Shown here piece by piece: positions 18,201 to 28,457 of a DNA stretch of 64,000 nucleotides; position 1 is the stretch's first letter, and each line of letters begins with the position of its first letter. The position numbers and the translations under genes were made by a program. Below the pieces are notes generated by a model, which did no database searches, was not told the DNA's origin, and was given only the letters and a program-made list of their open reading frames with translations. This stretch comes from Methylobacterium hispanicum (GTDB taxonomy: Bacteria > Pseudomonadota > Alphaproteobacteria > Rhizobiales > Beijerinckiaceae), in contig NZ_BPQO01000031.1 of assembly GCF_022179285.1 (NCBI RefSeq), positions 1 to 64,000 on the forward strand, given 5' to 3'.

Positions 18201-18297
18201 CCTCGAAGTCGAATTCCTCGACCCTAGACCCGTGGACCGTGACGACCCGGGTCTCCTCCGGGTGCATCGCGTCGATGAGCATCTTGTTGTTGGCCAT
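15271..18297 (-). CDS. rne: Ribonuclease E (RNase E/G family)
   Basis: 1008 residues. It is the main endonuclease of mRNA decay and rRNA processing, and the scaffold of the degradosome. The N-terminal S1 fold (residues 36-90, VEPSLQAAFVEYGGNRHGFL) is interrupted by an insertion of about 230 residues, Ala/Glu-rich and ending in a long Asp/Glu run. It resumes near residue 326 with HYKIQEVIKRRQIILVQVVKEERGTKGAALT. The catalytic DNase I-like part has the metal-binding aspartates in EALVSIDVNSGRA and LIVIDFIDM. The zinc-link CAHCGGSG is near residue 640. From about residue 720 the protein is Arg/Glu/Ala-rich and disordered. Start ATG at 18297; the longer upstream frame is Arg/Pro-rich and coincides with the long leader. 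Confidence 0.95.
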   Translation of the reverse strand: MANNKMLIDAMHPEETRVVTVHGSRVEEFDFEAANRRQLRGNIYLAKVTRVEPSLQAAFVEYGGNRHGFLAFNEIHPDYYQIPLADRQALLEEEARDADEHREREERRRSSSRRSRGRRASARRSEADATVSAEETAAPSADAAASDIAPADEAVPVIGGDASADLPDAAIASAETPEADAIAAAPSAEADETASAELPVETATAGDAERAGAEETRAEADEAAPAAVTGEPAPGPDAETRTAVAEALTVADAPVAEPDEESDEEDEDEDHDEDDEESDEDEDQDDEGDEDEDEEDPDAEPRVAQVGGNGDALAEIPDRPRAPRRHYKIQEVIKRRQIILVQVVKEERGTKGAALTTYLSLAGRYSVLMPNTGRGGGISRKITSAADRKRLKEVVSDLDVPEGMGVILRTAGASRTQPEIKRDFEYLMRLWESVRALTLTSMAPALVYEEGSLIKRAIRDLYNKDLDEVLVAGEEAYHEARDFMRMLMPGQSKVVKPYRDTTPIFARYGIEQQLDAMFSTHVSLKSGGYLVINPTEALVSIDVNSGRATREHDIEDTALKTNLEAAEEVSRQLRLRDLAGLIVIDFIDMEEKRNNRAVEKKLNECLKYDRARIQVGRISPFGLLEMSRQRIRTGVLESSSIPCAHCGGSGFVRATASVALHILRSIEEALLKSASHNLVLRTRTEVALYILNQKRAHLRELEVRFGVTVTIAADERLAATTPYQLDRGEPAQRAEGPVTGVRAVAVSPAMEIDDEVEEEDLVEEAEAETEDEAQDGEGSGEGRAEAREDGEGRRRRRRRRRRGGRQETGEANGEAGDEPRHAAEDEGDAEDEAEPAGTDEAAGTAEVASEDTAETEAAGEQAEDGEGRRRRRRGRRGGRGRSEGRGREAAASDETDADEAEPDAVAVLSPEEPVSAEVLAATVEAPDAGDTTARETAVELPVAGAAPEPASQAEAAEAASAASPEPAPRTEAAPPPEPVAVVLSAPSDPDRPKRAGWWSRTKAALTGE

Positions 18298-18793
18298 GAC
18301 GAACTTTCGACATGGCGGCCGACGTCGCTCTCCTGAGCCCGAATCCCGGTGGAGCCGCCCCCGGCCGCGAGGCCGTGGGGCGCGCTCGTACCGGCCTCGT
18401 CGCCGAGGCCGCGGGGTCTGAACGGAAGGGATTGGCGCCAACCGCCGAGCGGCACGCACGCGCGTGCCCGGGGTTGAACCTGGCCGGGGGGAGGGACGAA
18501 CCGGCGCGACGCGAGACACGCGCGCCTGCGGCACGAGCAGCGGCAACCGTTGCTGTGCGTCCGCCCATCCTTTCCCCGACCTCGCGAAGACATCTCGACC
18601 GGTTCGGGCCGGCCGTGAATCTGAAAAACCGTGCGCCGGAGCCCTGGAGCCCGACGCCTGAGCCGACACCCCCCGGCCCGACTGCCAATCCGACGGCCGC
18701 CGCTGAGAACCGACGGCGCGGACGCGACCGAAGCCTGTCTTGCGTTCGGCGCTTCCGCGGGCCGCGAATGGCGGGACCCGGAGGGGGTCGCTA

Positions 18794-18823
18794 TCATTAC
18801 AGATCGTCGCAGGGATTTGGCAA
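18794..18823 (-). promoter_or_regulatory. Candidate sigma70-type promoter of rne
   Basis: TTGCCA (18823-18818) and TAATGA (18799-18794) are separated by 18 bases on the minus strand, in an AT-rich patch of an otherwise very GC-rich gap. Transcription would start near 18787 and give a leader of about 490 bases before the rne ATG. A long leader is characteristic of RNase E genes, where it mediates feedback control. Confidence 0.5.
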
Positions 18824-19440
18824 GGGCCCGGTTCGTACGGGCAACCTCACGCGCGTTCGGCTCCGCGCGTCACCGACGCCGGAGGTATGGCCGAGAGGGA
18901 GACGCGGGACGCCGCGGAACCCTTGAGGATGAGCGTACGGATACCGGTTCCCCGGCGTCCCGCGGGTCGGCGGGGGCGTGGCGCCCCCTCCGGCCCGGTG
19001 TCGCGTCGCGGCTTCTCCACCTGCCTCGACCCCGATCGTGGATGTCCGAGTACACGGGTTGTCTCCCGCGATCCCGGCCTCTGTCCCCGGCAGACTTACG
19101 CGTCCTGCACCCGGCCTCGTATTGGGCAAGGCATCGGTTCCAACGGCCTCCAGGCCGCGCTATCGGACGTGCCCCGCTGGTCTTCCGGGGCTTCGGCCGA
19201 GCGTGGCCCTGCGTCGCACGAGGCGCCCGGGGCACCGGCTGACCGGCCGGCGACGCGGGGGCCGCCGCGCCGCCCGTGACCCGCTCCGGCGGTCATCCGG
19301 ATCAGGCTCCCTGCCAACGCCGCGGCGGGATGCAGGACCCGCCGCGGCGCCGGGGCGGCGCGTGCGATGGACGTACGCGTTTTGTTCTCACATGTCAAGA
19401 CTTTTGTCACAAGATGCGCACAAGATCCCCGCTGCATCTC
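18824..19440. other. Gene-free region upstream of rne
   Basis: I find no credible gene. A second minus-strand promoter-like pair, TTGACA (19398-19393) and TACGTC (19375-19370) with 17-bp spacing, points towards rne. About 20 bases beyond it is a perfect 12-bp hairpin, CGCCGCGGCGGG (19318-19329 with 19338-19349). These could mark a small RNA or an extra upstream promoter; neither is shown. Confidence 0.35.
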
Positions 19441-19660
19441 CCTCCCCCCTCTGCGGGCAGGGCAATCGCATACGCCGAGCGCACCTAACCCCGGTGAGGC
19501 GCGGGTTCCCTCTCCCGTGCGGGAGAGGGACAGGGTGAGGGACCCGGAGCTTTACGGATTGAGCGCCGTGCTTCCGCGGCTATGGCCAGCCTCATCCGGA
19601 ACGTTCTCATCCCTCACCCCAACCCTCTCCCGCACGGGAGAGGGAGCGCGGTGCGGTTCA
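19441..19660. repeat. Composite inverted-repeat intergenic element, copy 1
   Basis: The 22-bp palindrome CCCTCTCCCGTGCGGGAGAGGG (19508-19529) and a variant with CGCACG at its centre (19623-19644) flank an inner segment that begins CAGGGTGAGGGACCCGGAGC and ends CTCATCCCTCACCCCAACC. A CTGCGGGCAGGGCAATCGCAT end lies at the left. The reverse complement of this arrangement occurs at 27251-27531. It lies between rne and a DUF559 gene and carries no coding sequence. Confidence 0.75.
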
Positions 19661-19696
19661 CGCGTACGCATCGTGGCACCTCGCGATGCGATCGGC

Positions 19697-20050
19697 TCAG
19701 ATCGTCGTCCGGCGCTCGATCGCTGCGAGGATCGTCTCGCGGACACCCTCAAGGTTCGCCGCAACATCATCATTGTCGATGCGCAGAACCTCGAAGCCGC
19801 ATCGCATGAGCATCTCGGTTCGCCGAGCATCGCTCGACCGCTCGACATCGCTCCCGTGCGTCGCCCCATCGACCTCGACGACGAGCCTGGCCGCGAGACA
19901 GGCGAAATCCGCGACCGCCCCGCCGACCGGGAACTGGCGGCGGAACTTCCAGCCATTGAGTCGGCCGTTGCGCAAGGCGCTCCAGAGGCGCGCTTCGGCC
20001 GCCGTCTGCCGGTGCCGAAGCGTCTGCGCGATGCTGCGCGCCTCGGGCAT
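19697..20050 (-). CDS. DUF559 protein (Vsr-like nuclease fold)
   Basis: 117 residues. The family marks are present: ARSIAQTLRHRQTAAEARLWSALR at the N-terminus, then GWKFRRQFPVGGAVADFACLAARLVVEVDGATH with the acidic residues of a restriction-endonuclease-like fold, and RCGFEVLRIDNDDV near the end. DUF559 proteins are related to very-short-patch repair nucleases, but no activity is established for stand-alone members. It starts 16 bp after the methylmalonyl-CoA mutase stop codon on the same strand, so it is probably co-transcribed, with no obvious functional link. Confidence 0.88.
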   Translation of the reverse strand: MPEARSIAQTLRHRQTAAEARLWSALRNGRLNGWKFRRQFPVGGAVADFACLAARLVVEVDGATHGSDVERSSDARRTEMLMRCGFEVLRIDNDDVAANLEGVRETILAAIERRTTI

Positions 20051-20066
20051 CGGGAGCGCGCTGCTC

Positions 20067-22229
<2,163 letters not shown>

Positions 22230-22470
22230 CGTGCGGGACTCGGGCGAGGGGCAGGCGTCAGCCCCGTTCGGGGCGGTTTGGCCTGCATTATAAGGACGGT
22301 TCGGGTGCGGGCTACTCCCCGTGCGGCGGAGGCCGCATGAGAATCCCCGCCCGGATGTCTCGGCGGCCCGTTGAAGCGTGGCCGTGCCGCCCTAGTCGTT
22401 ACGGCCGAGGCTCGCGCCCGATCGCGATGCGCCTCCACGAAGACGCGTCCCGAAGGAAAAGCCCCCGCCG

Positions 22471-24096
22471 ATGGCCCTCAAGACCGTTCCGACCCAGCCC
22501 TTCCCGGACCAGAAGCCCGGCACCTCGGGCCTGCGCAAGAAGGTGCCGGTCTTCCGCCAGCCGCACTACGTCGAGAACTTCGTCCAGGCGATCTTCGACA
22601 CGATTCCGGATCGCGACGGGGAGACCCTGGTGATCGGCGGCGACGGGCGCTTCCTCAACCGGGAGGTGGTGCAGACCGCGATCAGGATCGCGGCGGCCAA
22701 CGGGTTCGGGCGGGTGCTGGTGGGGCAGGGCGGCCTGCTCTCGACGCCCGCCGCCTCCTGCGTGATCCGGAAACACGGGGCGGTCGGCGGCCTCGTGCTC
22801 TCGGCGAGCCACAATCCCGGCGGGCCCGAGGGCGATTTCGGCATCAAGTTCAACACGCGGAACGGCGGCCCGGCGCCCGAGAGCATCACCGCGGCGATCT
22901 TCGAGCGGGCGAAGGCGATCACCGAGTACCGCATCGCCGACGGGCCGGACCTCGATCTCGAGCGGCTCGGCGACGCGACGGTAGAGGGGATGACCGTCAC
23001 GGTGATCGATCCGGTCGCGGACTACGCGGCGCTGATGCGCGAGCTCGTCGATTTCGACGCGATCCGGGCGCTCTTCGCGGGCGGCTTCCGCATGCGCTTC
23101 GACGCGATGAGCGCGGTCACGGGGCCCTACGCCCGGGCGATCCTGGAGGGCGAGCTGGGAGCGGCCCCCGGCACCGTGGTCAACGCGGTGCCGCAGGAGG
23201 ATTTCGGCGGACACCACCCGGACCCGAACCCGGTCCACGCGCGCGAACTCTTCGACCTGATGCACGGGCCGGACGCCCCCGATTTCGGCGCGGCCTCGGA
23301 CGGGGACGGCGACCGCAACATGATCGTGGCGCCCGGCCTCTTCGTGACGCCGAGCGACAGCCTCGCGGTGCTCGCCGCCCACGCCCACCGGGCGCCGGGT
23401 TACGCGAGCGGCTTGGCGGGCATCGCCCGCTCGATGCCGACGAGCCGGGCCGCCGACCGGGTCGCGGAAAAGCTCGGGATCCGGGCCTACGAGACGCCGA
23501 CCGGCTGGAAGTTCTTTGGCAACCTCTTGGACGCCGGGCTGATCACGCTCTGCGGCGAGGAGAGCGCGGGCACCGGCTCGAACCACGTGCGCGAGAAGGA
23601 CGGGCTCTGGGCGGTGCTGCTCTGGCTCAACATCCTGGCGACGACCGGAGAGCGGGCCGACGCCATCGTGCGCGCCCACTGGGCAACGTTCGGGCGGGAC
23701 TACTACACCCGGCACGATTACGAGGAGATCGAGAGCGCGGCCGCCGAGCGGCTGATGCAGGGGCTTCGCGAGAAGCTCGCCGCGCTGCCGGGGCAGAGCT
23801 TCGCCGGCCTCACCGTCGCGAGCGCCGACGACTTCCGCTACGTCGATCCGGTCGACGGCTCGGTCACCGACCGGCAGGGCGTGCGCATCGGGTTCGCCGA
23901 GGATGCGCGGGTGGTCTACCGGCTCTCGGGCACCGGCACGGCGGGGGCGACGCTCCGGGTCTACATCGAGCGCTACGACCGCGACACGCACGACGCCGAC
24001 CCGGTCCAGGTGCTCGCCCCGGTGGTGGAGGCCGCCCGCGCCATCGCGCGGATCGCGGAGATCACCGGGCGGGATGAACCGAGCGTCGTGACCTGA
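22471..24096 (+). CDS. pgm: Phosphoglucomutase (alpha-D-glucose type)
   Basis: 541 residues. It interconverts glucose 1-phosphate and glucose 6-phosphate, linking glycogen and polysaccharide synthesis to central metabolism. The phosphoserine loop is SASHNPGG with catalytic Ser113. The metal loop is DGDGDRN, the sugar loop is CGEESAGTGSNH, and the phosphate-binding end is RLSGTGTAGATLRVYIE. The N-terminal PGTSGLRKKV marks the Pgm rather than the ManB branch. The ATG at 22471 is the usual family start. The element at 24124-24147 follows the gene. Confidence 0.95.
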   Translation: MALKTVPTQPFPDQKPGTSGLRKKVPVFRQPHYVENFVQAIFDTIPDRDGETLVIGGDGRFLNREVVQTAIRIAAANGFGRVLVGQGGLLSTPAASCVIRKHGAVGGLVLSASHNPGGPEGDFGIKFNTRNGGPAPESITAAIFERAKAITEYRIADGPDLDLERLGDATVEGMTVTVIDPVADYAALMRELVDFDAIRALFAGGFRMRFDAMSAVTGPYARAILEGELGAAPGTVVNAVPQEDFGGHHPDPNPVHARELFDLMHGPDAPDFGAASDGDGDRNMIVAPGLFVTPSDSLAVLAAHAHRAPGYASGLAGIARSMPTSRAADRVAEKLGIRAYETPTGWKFFGNLLDAGLITLCGEESAGTGSNHVREKDGLWAVLLWLNILATTGERADAIVRAHWATFGRDYYTRHDYEEIESAAAERLMQGLREKLAALPGQSFAGLTVASADDFRYVDPVDGSVTDRQGVRIGFAEDARVVYRLSGTGTAGATLRVYIERYDRDTHDADPVQVLAPVVEAARAIARIAEITGRDEPSVVT

Positions 24097-24123
24097 TCCG
24101 GGCTCGGGCCGGAACGACCGTCT

Positions 24124-24147
24124 CCCTCCCCCGCAGAGGGGGGAGGG
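24124..24147. repeat. Single 24-bp CCCTCCCCC hairpin
   Basis: CCCTCCCCCGCAGAGGGGGGAGGG is an imperfect hairpin identical to the arms of the element at 46267-46438. It lies about 30 bases past pgm and might also serve as its 3'-end structure. Confidence 0.65.
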
Positions 24148-24255
24148 AGCGCGGCGCGGCCGCCTGTCATCCAGGCGTCATCTCCGCGCCCGAAAGCCTG
24201 CCGGACCCGCGCGGAGCCCTATCTCCCGCCGACGCCGTCCGACAGGAGCCCGCCC

Positions 24256-26598
24256 ATGGACTTCCACCGCCGCTTCACCGTGCTGATGTGCACGCCGACG
24301 TTCGATCCGGGCGATCTGGAGGGCGCGCGGGTCGATCAGATCGTGGCGGCGGTCGAGCAGCGCGGCTTCGAGGTGGTGCGGGCGCGCCGCGTCGAGGACG
24401 CGGCCATCGCCGTGCAGACCGACGCCGCGGTCGGCTGCCTCGTGGTCGATTGGGGCAAGCGCGGCCTCGACGGCAAGGCCGCCGCCCTCATCGACATGAT
24501 GCGCAAGCGCGGCCTGGAGATGCCGATCGTCATCATGGTGCGCCGCAAGCGCCTGGAGGACATCCCGGTCGAACTCCTCGACTTCATCGACGGCTACATC
24601 TTCCTGGCCGAGGAGACGCCGGAATTCATCGCCCGCGGCCTCGTCAGCCGCGTGACCCAGTACGCCGAGACCCTGAAGACGCCGTTCTTCGGCGCGCTGG
24701 TCGATTACGCCGAGAAGGGCAACCAGCTCTGGACCTGCCCGGGCCACAACGGCGGCATTTTTTATAACCGCTCCCCGATCGGACGGATCTTCGTGGAGCA
24801 TCTCGGCGAGGCGATTTTTCGCGATGACCTCGACAATTCCGTTCTCGATCTCGGCGACCTCCTGACCCACGAGGGCCCGGCGCTCAAGGCCCAGAAGGAG
24901 GCGGCGCAGATCTTCGGGGCCGAAAAAACCTACTTCGTCCTCAACGGCACCTCGGCCTCGAACAAGATCGTGCTGTCCTCGCTGGTGGCCGAGGGCGACC
25001 TCGTGCTGTTCGACCGCAACAACCACAAGGCGGCCCATCACGGCGCGCTCTTCCTCGGCGGCGGCATCCCGATCTTCTTGGAAACGGACCGGAACGCCTA
25101 CGGGCTGATCGGGCCGATCTACCACGAGGCGCTCGACGAGACCCGCATCCGCGAGAAGATCCGGGCCAACCCGCTGGTCAAGGACCGCGAGGCGTGGCGC
25201 AAGGAGCGTCCGTTCCGCGTCGCGGTGATCGAGCAGTGCACCTACGACGGCACGATCTACGACGCCCAGGAGATTCTGGAGCGGATTGGGCACCTGTGCG
25301 ACTACATCCTGTTCGACGAGGCCTGGGCGGGCTTCATGAAGTTCCACCCGCTCTACCAGCGCCGCTTCGCCATGGGGCTGACCGGGCTCGACGAGACCGC
25401 GCCCGGCATCATCGCCACGCAATCGACCCACAAGCAGCTCGCGAGCTTCAGCCAGGCCTCGCAGATCCACACCAAGGACGGGCACATCCGCGGGCAGACC
25501 CGGCGCGTCGAGCACCGGCGGCTCAACGAGAGCTTCCTCGTCCACGCCTCGACCTCGCCGTTCTATCCCCTGTTCGCCTCGCTCGACGTCGGCGCCCAGA
25601 TGATGAAGGGCCGCTCCGGCATGATCCTCTGGGACGACACGATCCGGCTCGGCATCGAGTGGCGGAAAAAAGCGCGCGCCATCCGCAAGGAGTTCGAGAA
25701 CGAGCGCGATCCCCTCAAGCGCTGGTTCTTCGATCCCTTCGTGCCGGACGTGACGAAGACCGCGGAGGGGGCCGAGGTCCCCTGGGAGAGCGTGCCGACG
25801 GACGAGCTCGCCTCCAACCCGCGGCACTGGGAACTGACGCCGGGCGCGCGCTGGCACGGCTTCACCCACGTCTCCCCGGGCTACGCGATCACCGACCCGA
25901 ACAAGCTCACCGTGCTCACCCCCGGCTTCGACCGGCAGACGGGGGAATATGCCGAGCACGGCGTGCCGGCCCCGATCGTGGCGCAGTACCTGCGCGAGAA
26001 CCGGATCGTGCCGGAGAAGAACGACCTGAACTCGCTGCTCTTCCTGCTGACGCCGGGCGTGGAATCCTCCAAGGCCGGCACGCTGATCTCGGGCCTCGTC
26101 GCCTTCAAGCGCCTGCACGACGAGAACGCGCCGCTGGAGGAGGCGATGCCGGAATTCGTGCGGCGCCGGCCCGCCCGCTACGCCGGGGTGCGCCTGCGCG
26201 ACCTCTGCGCCGACTACCACGCGTTCCACCGCGAGGCGAACACCTCAAGCCTGCAGCGCAAGCAGTTCGCGCCCGAGCACCTGCCCGAGATGGTGATGGC
26301 CCCGAAGGACGCGGCCCAGATGCTGACCCGCAACCACGTCGACTTCGTGCCGATCGCCGAGGCCGAGGGGCGTGTGGCCACCACCTTGCTTCTGGTCTAC
26401 CCGCCCGGGATCGGCACGGTGCTGCCCGGCGAGCGGATCGATGAGCGCGCCAAGCCCATGCTCGACTATTTCAAGATGTTCGAGGCGGCCTCCAACCTGT
26501 TCCCGGGCTTCGAGGCCGAGATCCAGGGGGTCTACCGCCAGCACGAGCCGGACGGGCGCATCCGCTTCTACACCTACGTGCTGCGCGAGGGGCATTGA
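24256..26598 (+). CDS. Orn/Lys/Arg decarboxylase (fold-type I)
   Basis: 780 residues, the size of biosynthetic or acid-resistance decarboxylases of ornithine, lysine or arginine. These remove the alpha-carboxyl group with PLP to give putrescine, cadaverine or agmatine. Residues 1-130 are the flavodoxin-like wing domain (PIVIMVRRKRLEDIP). The PLP domain has WTCPGHNGGIFYNRSPIG, LNGTSASNKIV, HKAAHHGALFLGGG, LFDEAWAGFMKFHP and the Schiff-base Lys393 in STHKQLASFSQAS. The C-terminal part is complete. Which amino acid is used cannot be decided by eye. Its stop codon overlaps the start of the following acetyltransferase, so the two are translationally coupled. Confidence 0.92.
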   Translation: MDFHRRFTVLMCTPTFDPGDLEGARVDQIVAAVEQRGFEVVRARRVEDAAIAVQTDAAVGCLVVDWGKRGLDGKAAALIDMMRKRGLEMPIVIMVRRKRLEDIPVELLDFIDGYIFLAEETPEFIARGLVSRVTQYAETLKTPFFGALVDYAEKGNQLWTCPGHNGGIFYNRSPIGRIFVEHLGEAIFRDDLDNSVLDLGDLLTHEGPALKAQKEAAQIFGAEKTYFVLNGTSASNKIVLSSLVAEGDLVLFDRNNHKAAHHGALFLGGGIPIFLETDRNAYGLIGPIYHEALDETRIREKIRANPLVKDREAWRKERPFRVAVIEQCTYDGTIYDAQEILERIGHLCDYILFDEAWAGFMKFHPLYQRRFAMGLTGLDETAPGIIATQSTHKQLASFSQASQIHTKDGHIRGQTRRVEHRRLNESFLVHASTSPFYPLFASLDVGAQMMKGRSGMILWDDTIRLGIEWRKKARAIRKEFENERDPLKRWFFDPFVPDVTKTAEGAEVPWESVPTDELASNPRHWELTPGARWHGFTHVSPGYAITDPNKLTVLTPGFDRQTGEYAEHGVPAPIVAQYLRENRIVPEKNDLNSLLFLLTPGVESSKAGTLISGLVAFKRLHDENAPLEEAMPEFVRRRPARYAGVRLRDLCADYHAFHREANTSSLQRKQFAPEHLPEMVMAPKDAAQMLTRNHVDFVPIAEAEGRVATTLLLVYPPGIGTVLPGERIDERAKPMLDYFKMFEAASNLFPGFEAEIQGVYRQHEPDGRIRFYTYVLREGH

Positions 26599-27212
26599 TG
26601 CCGGTCGCGGCCGATCCCGGCATCGTCATCCGCCCCTCCTCGGACGTGGACGTGCCGGCGATGATCGCGATCTACGAGCACCACATCCGCCGGGGCGTCG
26701 GCGACACGGGCGAGTTCGAGGAGGAGCGCCTGCTCCCCGACGACCTGAAGCGCCGCCGCAAGACCATGCGCAAGAAGCGCCTGCCCCATCTGGTGGCCGA
26801 GCGCGACGGGCAGGTGGCGGGCTACGCCTACGCGGTGCCGTTCCGCAAGCGGCCCGCCTACCGCTTCACCCTGAAGCACTCGATCTACGTGCACCCCGAG
26901 CACCTGCATGCCGGGATCGGCCGGCGCCTGCTGCCGGCCCTGATCGAGGCCTGCGCGGCCGGCGGCTACCGGCAGATCATCGGCTACATCGACGCGGAGA
27001 ACGAGGCGTCCTTGCGCCTGCACGAGGCCTGCGGCTTCGCCCGCGTCGGGTACCTTGCGGGGGTCGGCTACAAGTACGGGCGCTGGAGCGACAGCGTGAT
27101 GGTCCAGTGCCCTCTGGGTACGGGCTCCGAGGACCAGCCCGCCGCGTGGCGCCGGCCGGAGCCGGCCCCCGTCGAGACCCTGGTGGCGGCCCACGAGTGG
27201 CAGGGGGAGTGA
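26598..27212 (+). CDS. GNAT N-acetyltransferase, phosphinothricin acetyltransferase-like
   Basis: 204 residues in the Pat/Bar subgroup of GNAT enzymes. It begins with VIRPSSDVDVPAMIAIYEHHI, followed by EEERLLPDDLKRR and GYAYAVPFRKRPAYRFTLKHSIYVHPEHLHAGIGRRLLPALIEA. HAGIGRR is the acetyl-CoA pyrophosphate loop. YIDAENEASLRLHEACGFARVG matches the C-terminal part. Family members acetylate primary amines such as phosphinothricin, methionine sulfoximine or related amino acids. The ATG at 26598 overlaps the decarboxylase stop (TGATG). The coupling suggests the substrate may be linked to the decarboxylase; this is inference. Confidence 0.88.
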   Translation: MPVAADPGIVIRPSSDVDVPAMIAIYEHHIRRGVGDTGEFEEERLLPDDLKRRRKTMRKKRLPHLVAERDGQVAGYAYAVPFRKRPAYRFTLKHSIYVHPEHLHAGIGRRLLPALIEACAAGGYRQIIGYIDAENEASLRLHEACGFARVGYLAGVGYKYGRWSDSVMVQCPLGTGSEDQPAAWRRPEPAPVETLVAAHEWQGE

Positions 27213-27250
27213 GGCGGGGTCGGATGATCGCTAGGGCGCCGCGGGATTGC

Positions 27251-27531
27251 CCTCTCCCCCTCTGCGGGCAGAGCAATCCCATATGGCGGATCCCTGCCTC
27301 GGATCGGGCCTGAACCGCGCCGCGCTCCCTCTCCCGTGCGGGAGAGGGTTGGGGTGAGGGATGAGAACCCTACGGACAGAACGAGACGCTGCCGCAGAAC
27401 CGCAGCGTTTGATCCTGATGGCTCCGGGCCCCTCACCCTGTCCCTCTCCCGCACGGGAGAGGGGACCCGCGTCCCTTCCGCCTAGGCACGCGCTTGGCAT
27501 ATGCGATTGCCCTGCTCTGCGGGGGAGGGAG
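27251..27531. repeat. Composite inverted-repeat intergenic element, copy 2
   Basis: This is an inverted counterpart of the element at 19441-19660. It contains the 22-bp palindromes at 27327-27348 and 27442-27463, the segment TTGGGGTGAGGGATGAGAA, and CCCTCACCCTGTCCC. Both outer ends here carry a shared inward-facing sequence of the form GCAGAGCAATCCCATATG (left) or GCAGGGCAATCGCATATG (right, reversed), like terminal inverted repeats. It lies between convergent genes. Confidence 0.75.
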
Positions 27532-27551
27532 AGGGCGGGGGATGTACCCCC

Positions 27552-28442
27552 TCAGCCAGCCTCCCCGAACCCGTACAACCGCCGCGGGTTCTCCACGAAG
27601 TACCGGCGGCGATCTTCCTCGTCCGGGATCCAGTCCGCCACGAGGTCGAGCAGGTCGCCGATCCGCGGCGGTCCCTTCCAGGCGGCGACGTGGGGCCAGT
27701 CCGAGCCCCAGAGGCAGCGCTCCGGCGCCGCCGCGTGCAGCGCGCGGGCGAAGGGGATCGTGTCGGCGTAGGGCGCGCCCGCGACCGAGGTACGGAAGGC
27801 GCCCGACAGCTTCACCCAGGCCCCGTCGCGCACCAGATCGACCAGCGTGCGGAAGCCCGGATCGTCGAGCCCCGCCGAGGTCGGCATGTGGCCCATATGG
27901 TCCACCACGAAGGGCACGGGCAGGCGCGCGAGGCGGGCGGCCATCGGGGGCAGCTGGCGGGCATCGACTAGGAATTGCAGGTGCCAGCCCATCTCGCGGG
28001 CGAGGGCGCCGTATTCCTCAAGCGCCGCGAAGCCGACGCCCCCGCCGAACAGCACGTTGAGCCGCAGGGCCACCACGCCCGCCGCCTTGAGGTCGGCGAG
28101 CTCCCGCTCGGGCAGGCCGAGCGGGATCACCGCGACGCCGCGCAGCCGCACCGGGTTCGCCCGCAGGGTCTCGACCATGCGCCGGTTGTCGGTGCCGTGC
28201 ACGCTGACTTGGATCAGCACGCCGTTGGCCATGCCGGTGGCGTCCAGCATCGCGCAGTAGCGCTCGCCCGGCGCGGCGGGCGGGGTGTAGCTGCGCTCGG
28301 GCACCAGCGGGTAGTGCGGCGGCAGGCCGATGACGTGGGCGTGGGTATCGACCGCGCCCGCCGGCACCCGGTAGCGCGTCGGGCCGCGCGGGTTCGGGTC
28401 GGGGGCGGGGCAGGGGGGAATGGCGTCGGCTGGATCGCTCAT
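27552..28442 (-). CDS. Amidohydrolase-family TIM-barrel hydrolase
   Basis: 296 residues of the amidohydrolase-2 family, closest in feel to 2-pyrone-4,6-dicarboxylate hydrolases and other lactonases. The metal-binding HxH is in AVDTHAHVIGLPPHYPLVPERSYTP. Also present are QVSVHGTDNRRMVETL, the RLRGVAVI strand, FVVDHMGHMPTSAG and the C-terminal active-site aspartate in LWGSDWPHV. The ATG at 28442 has GGGAGG upstream. It lies downstream of an MFS transporter on the same strand, separated by a short tandem repeat. This suggests a catabolic pair for an aromatic or dicarboxylic substrate; the substrate is unknown. Confidence 0.85.
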   Translation of the reverse strand: MSDPADAIPPCPAPDPNPRGPTRYRVPAGAVDTHAHVIGLPPHYPLVPERSYTPPAAPGERYCAMLDATGMANGVLIQVSVHGTDNRRMVETLRANPVRLRGVAVIPLGLPERELADLKAAGVVALRLNVLFGGGVGFAALEEYGALAREMGWHLQFLVDARQLPPMAARLARLPVPFVVDHMGHMPTSAGLDDPGFRTLVDLVRDGAWVKLSGAFRTSVAGAPYADTIPFARALHAAAPERCLWGSDWPHVAAWKGPPRIGDLLDLVADWIPDEEDRRRYFVENPRRLYGFGEAG

Positions 28443-28457
28443 GCGGGCCTCCCGCTC

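Noticed and set aside
18298..18669. N-terminal extension of RNase E up to 18669
   Set aside because: The added sequence is Arg/Pro/Gly-rich, unlike any RNase E N-terminus; the family begins at MANNKMLIDA and the region fits a long untranslated leader.
27241..27545. CRISPR-like spaced repeats
   Set aside because: The repeats are palindromes in inverted, not direct, order with only two per element, and no cas genes are present.
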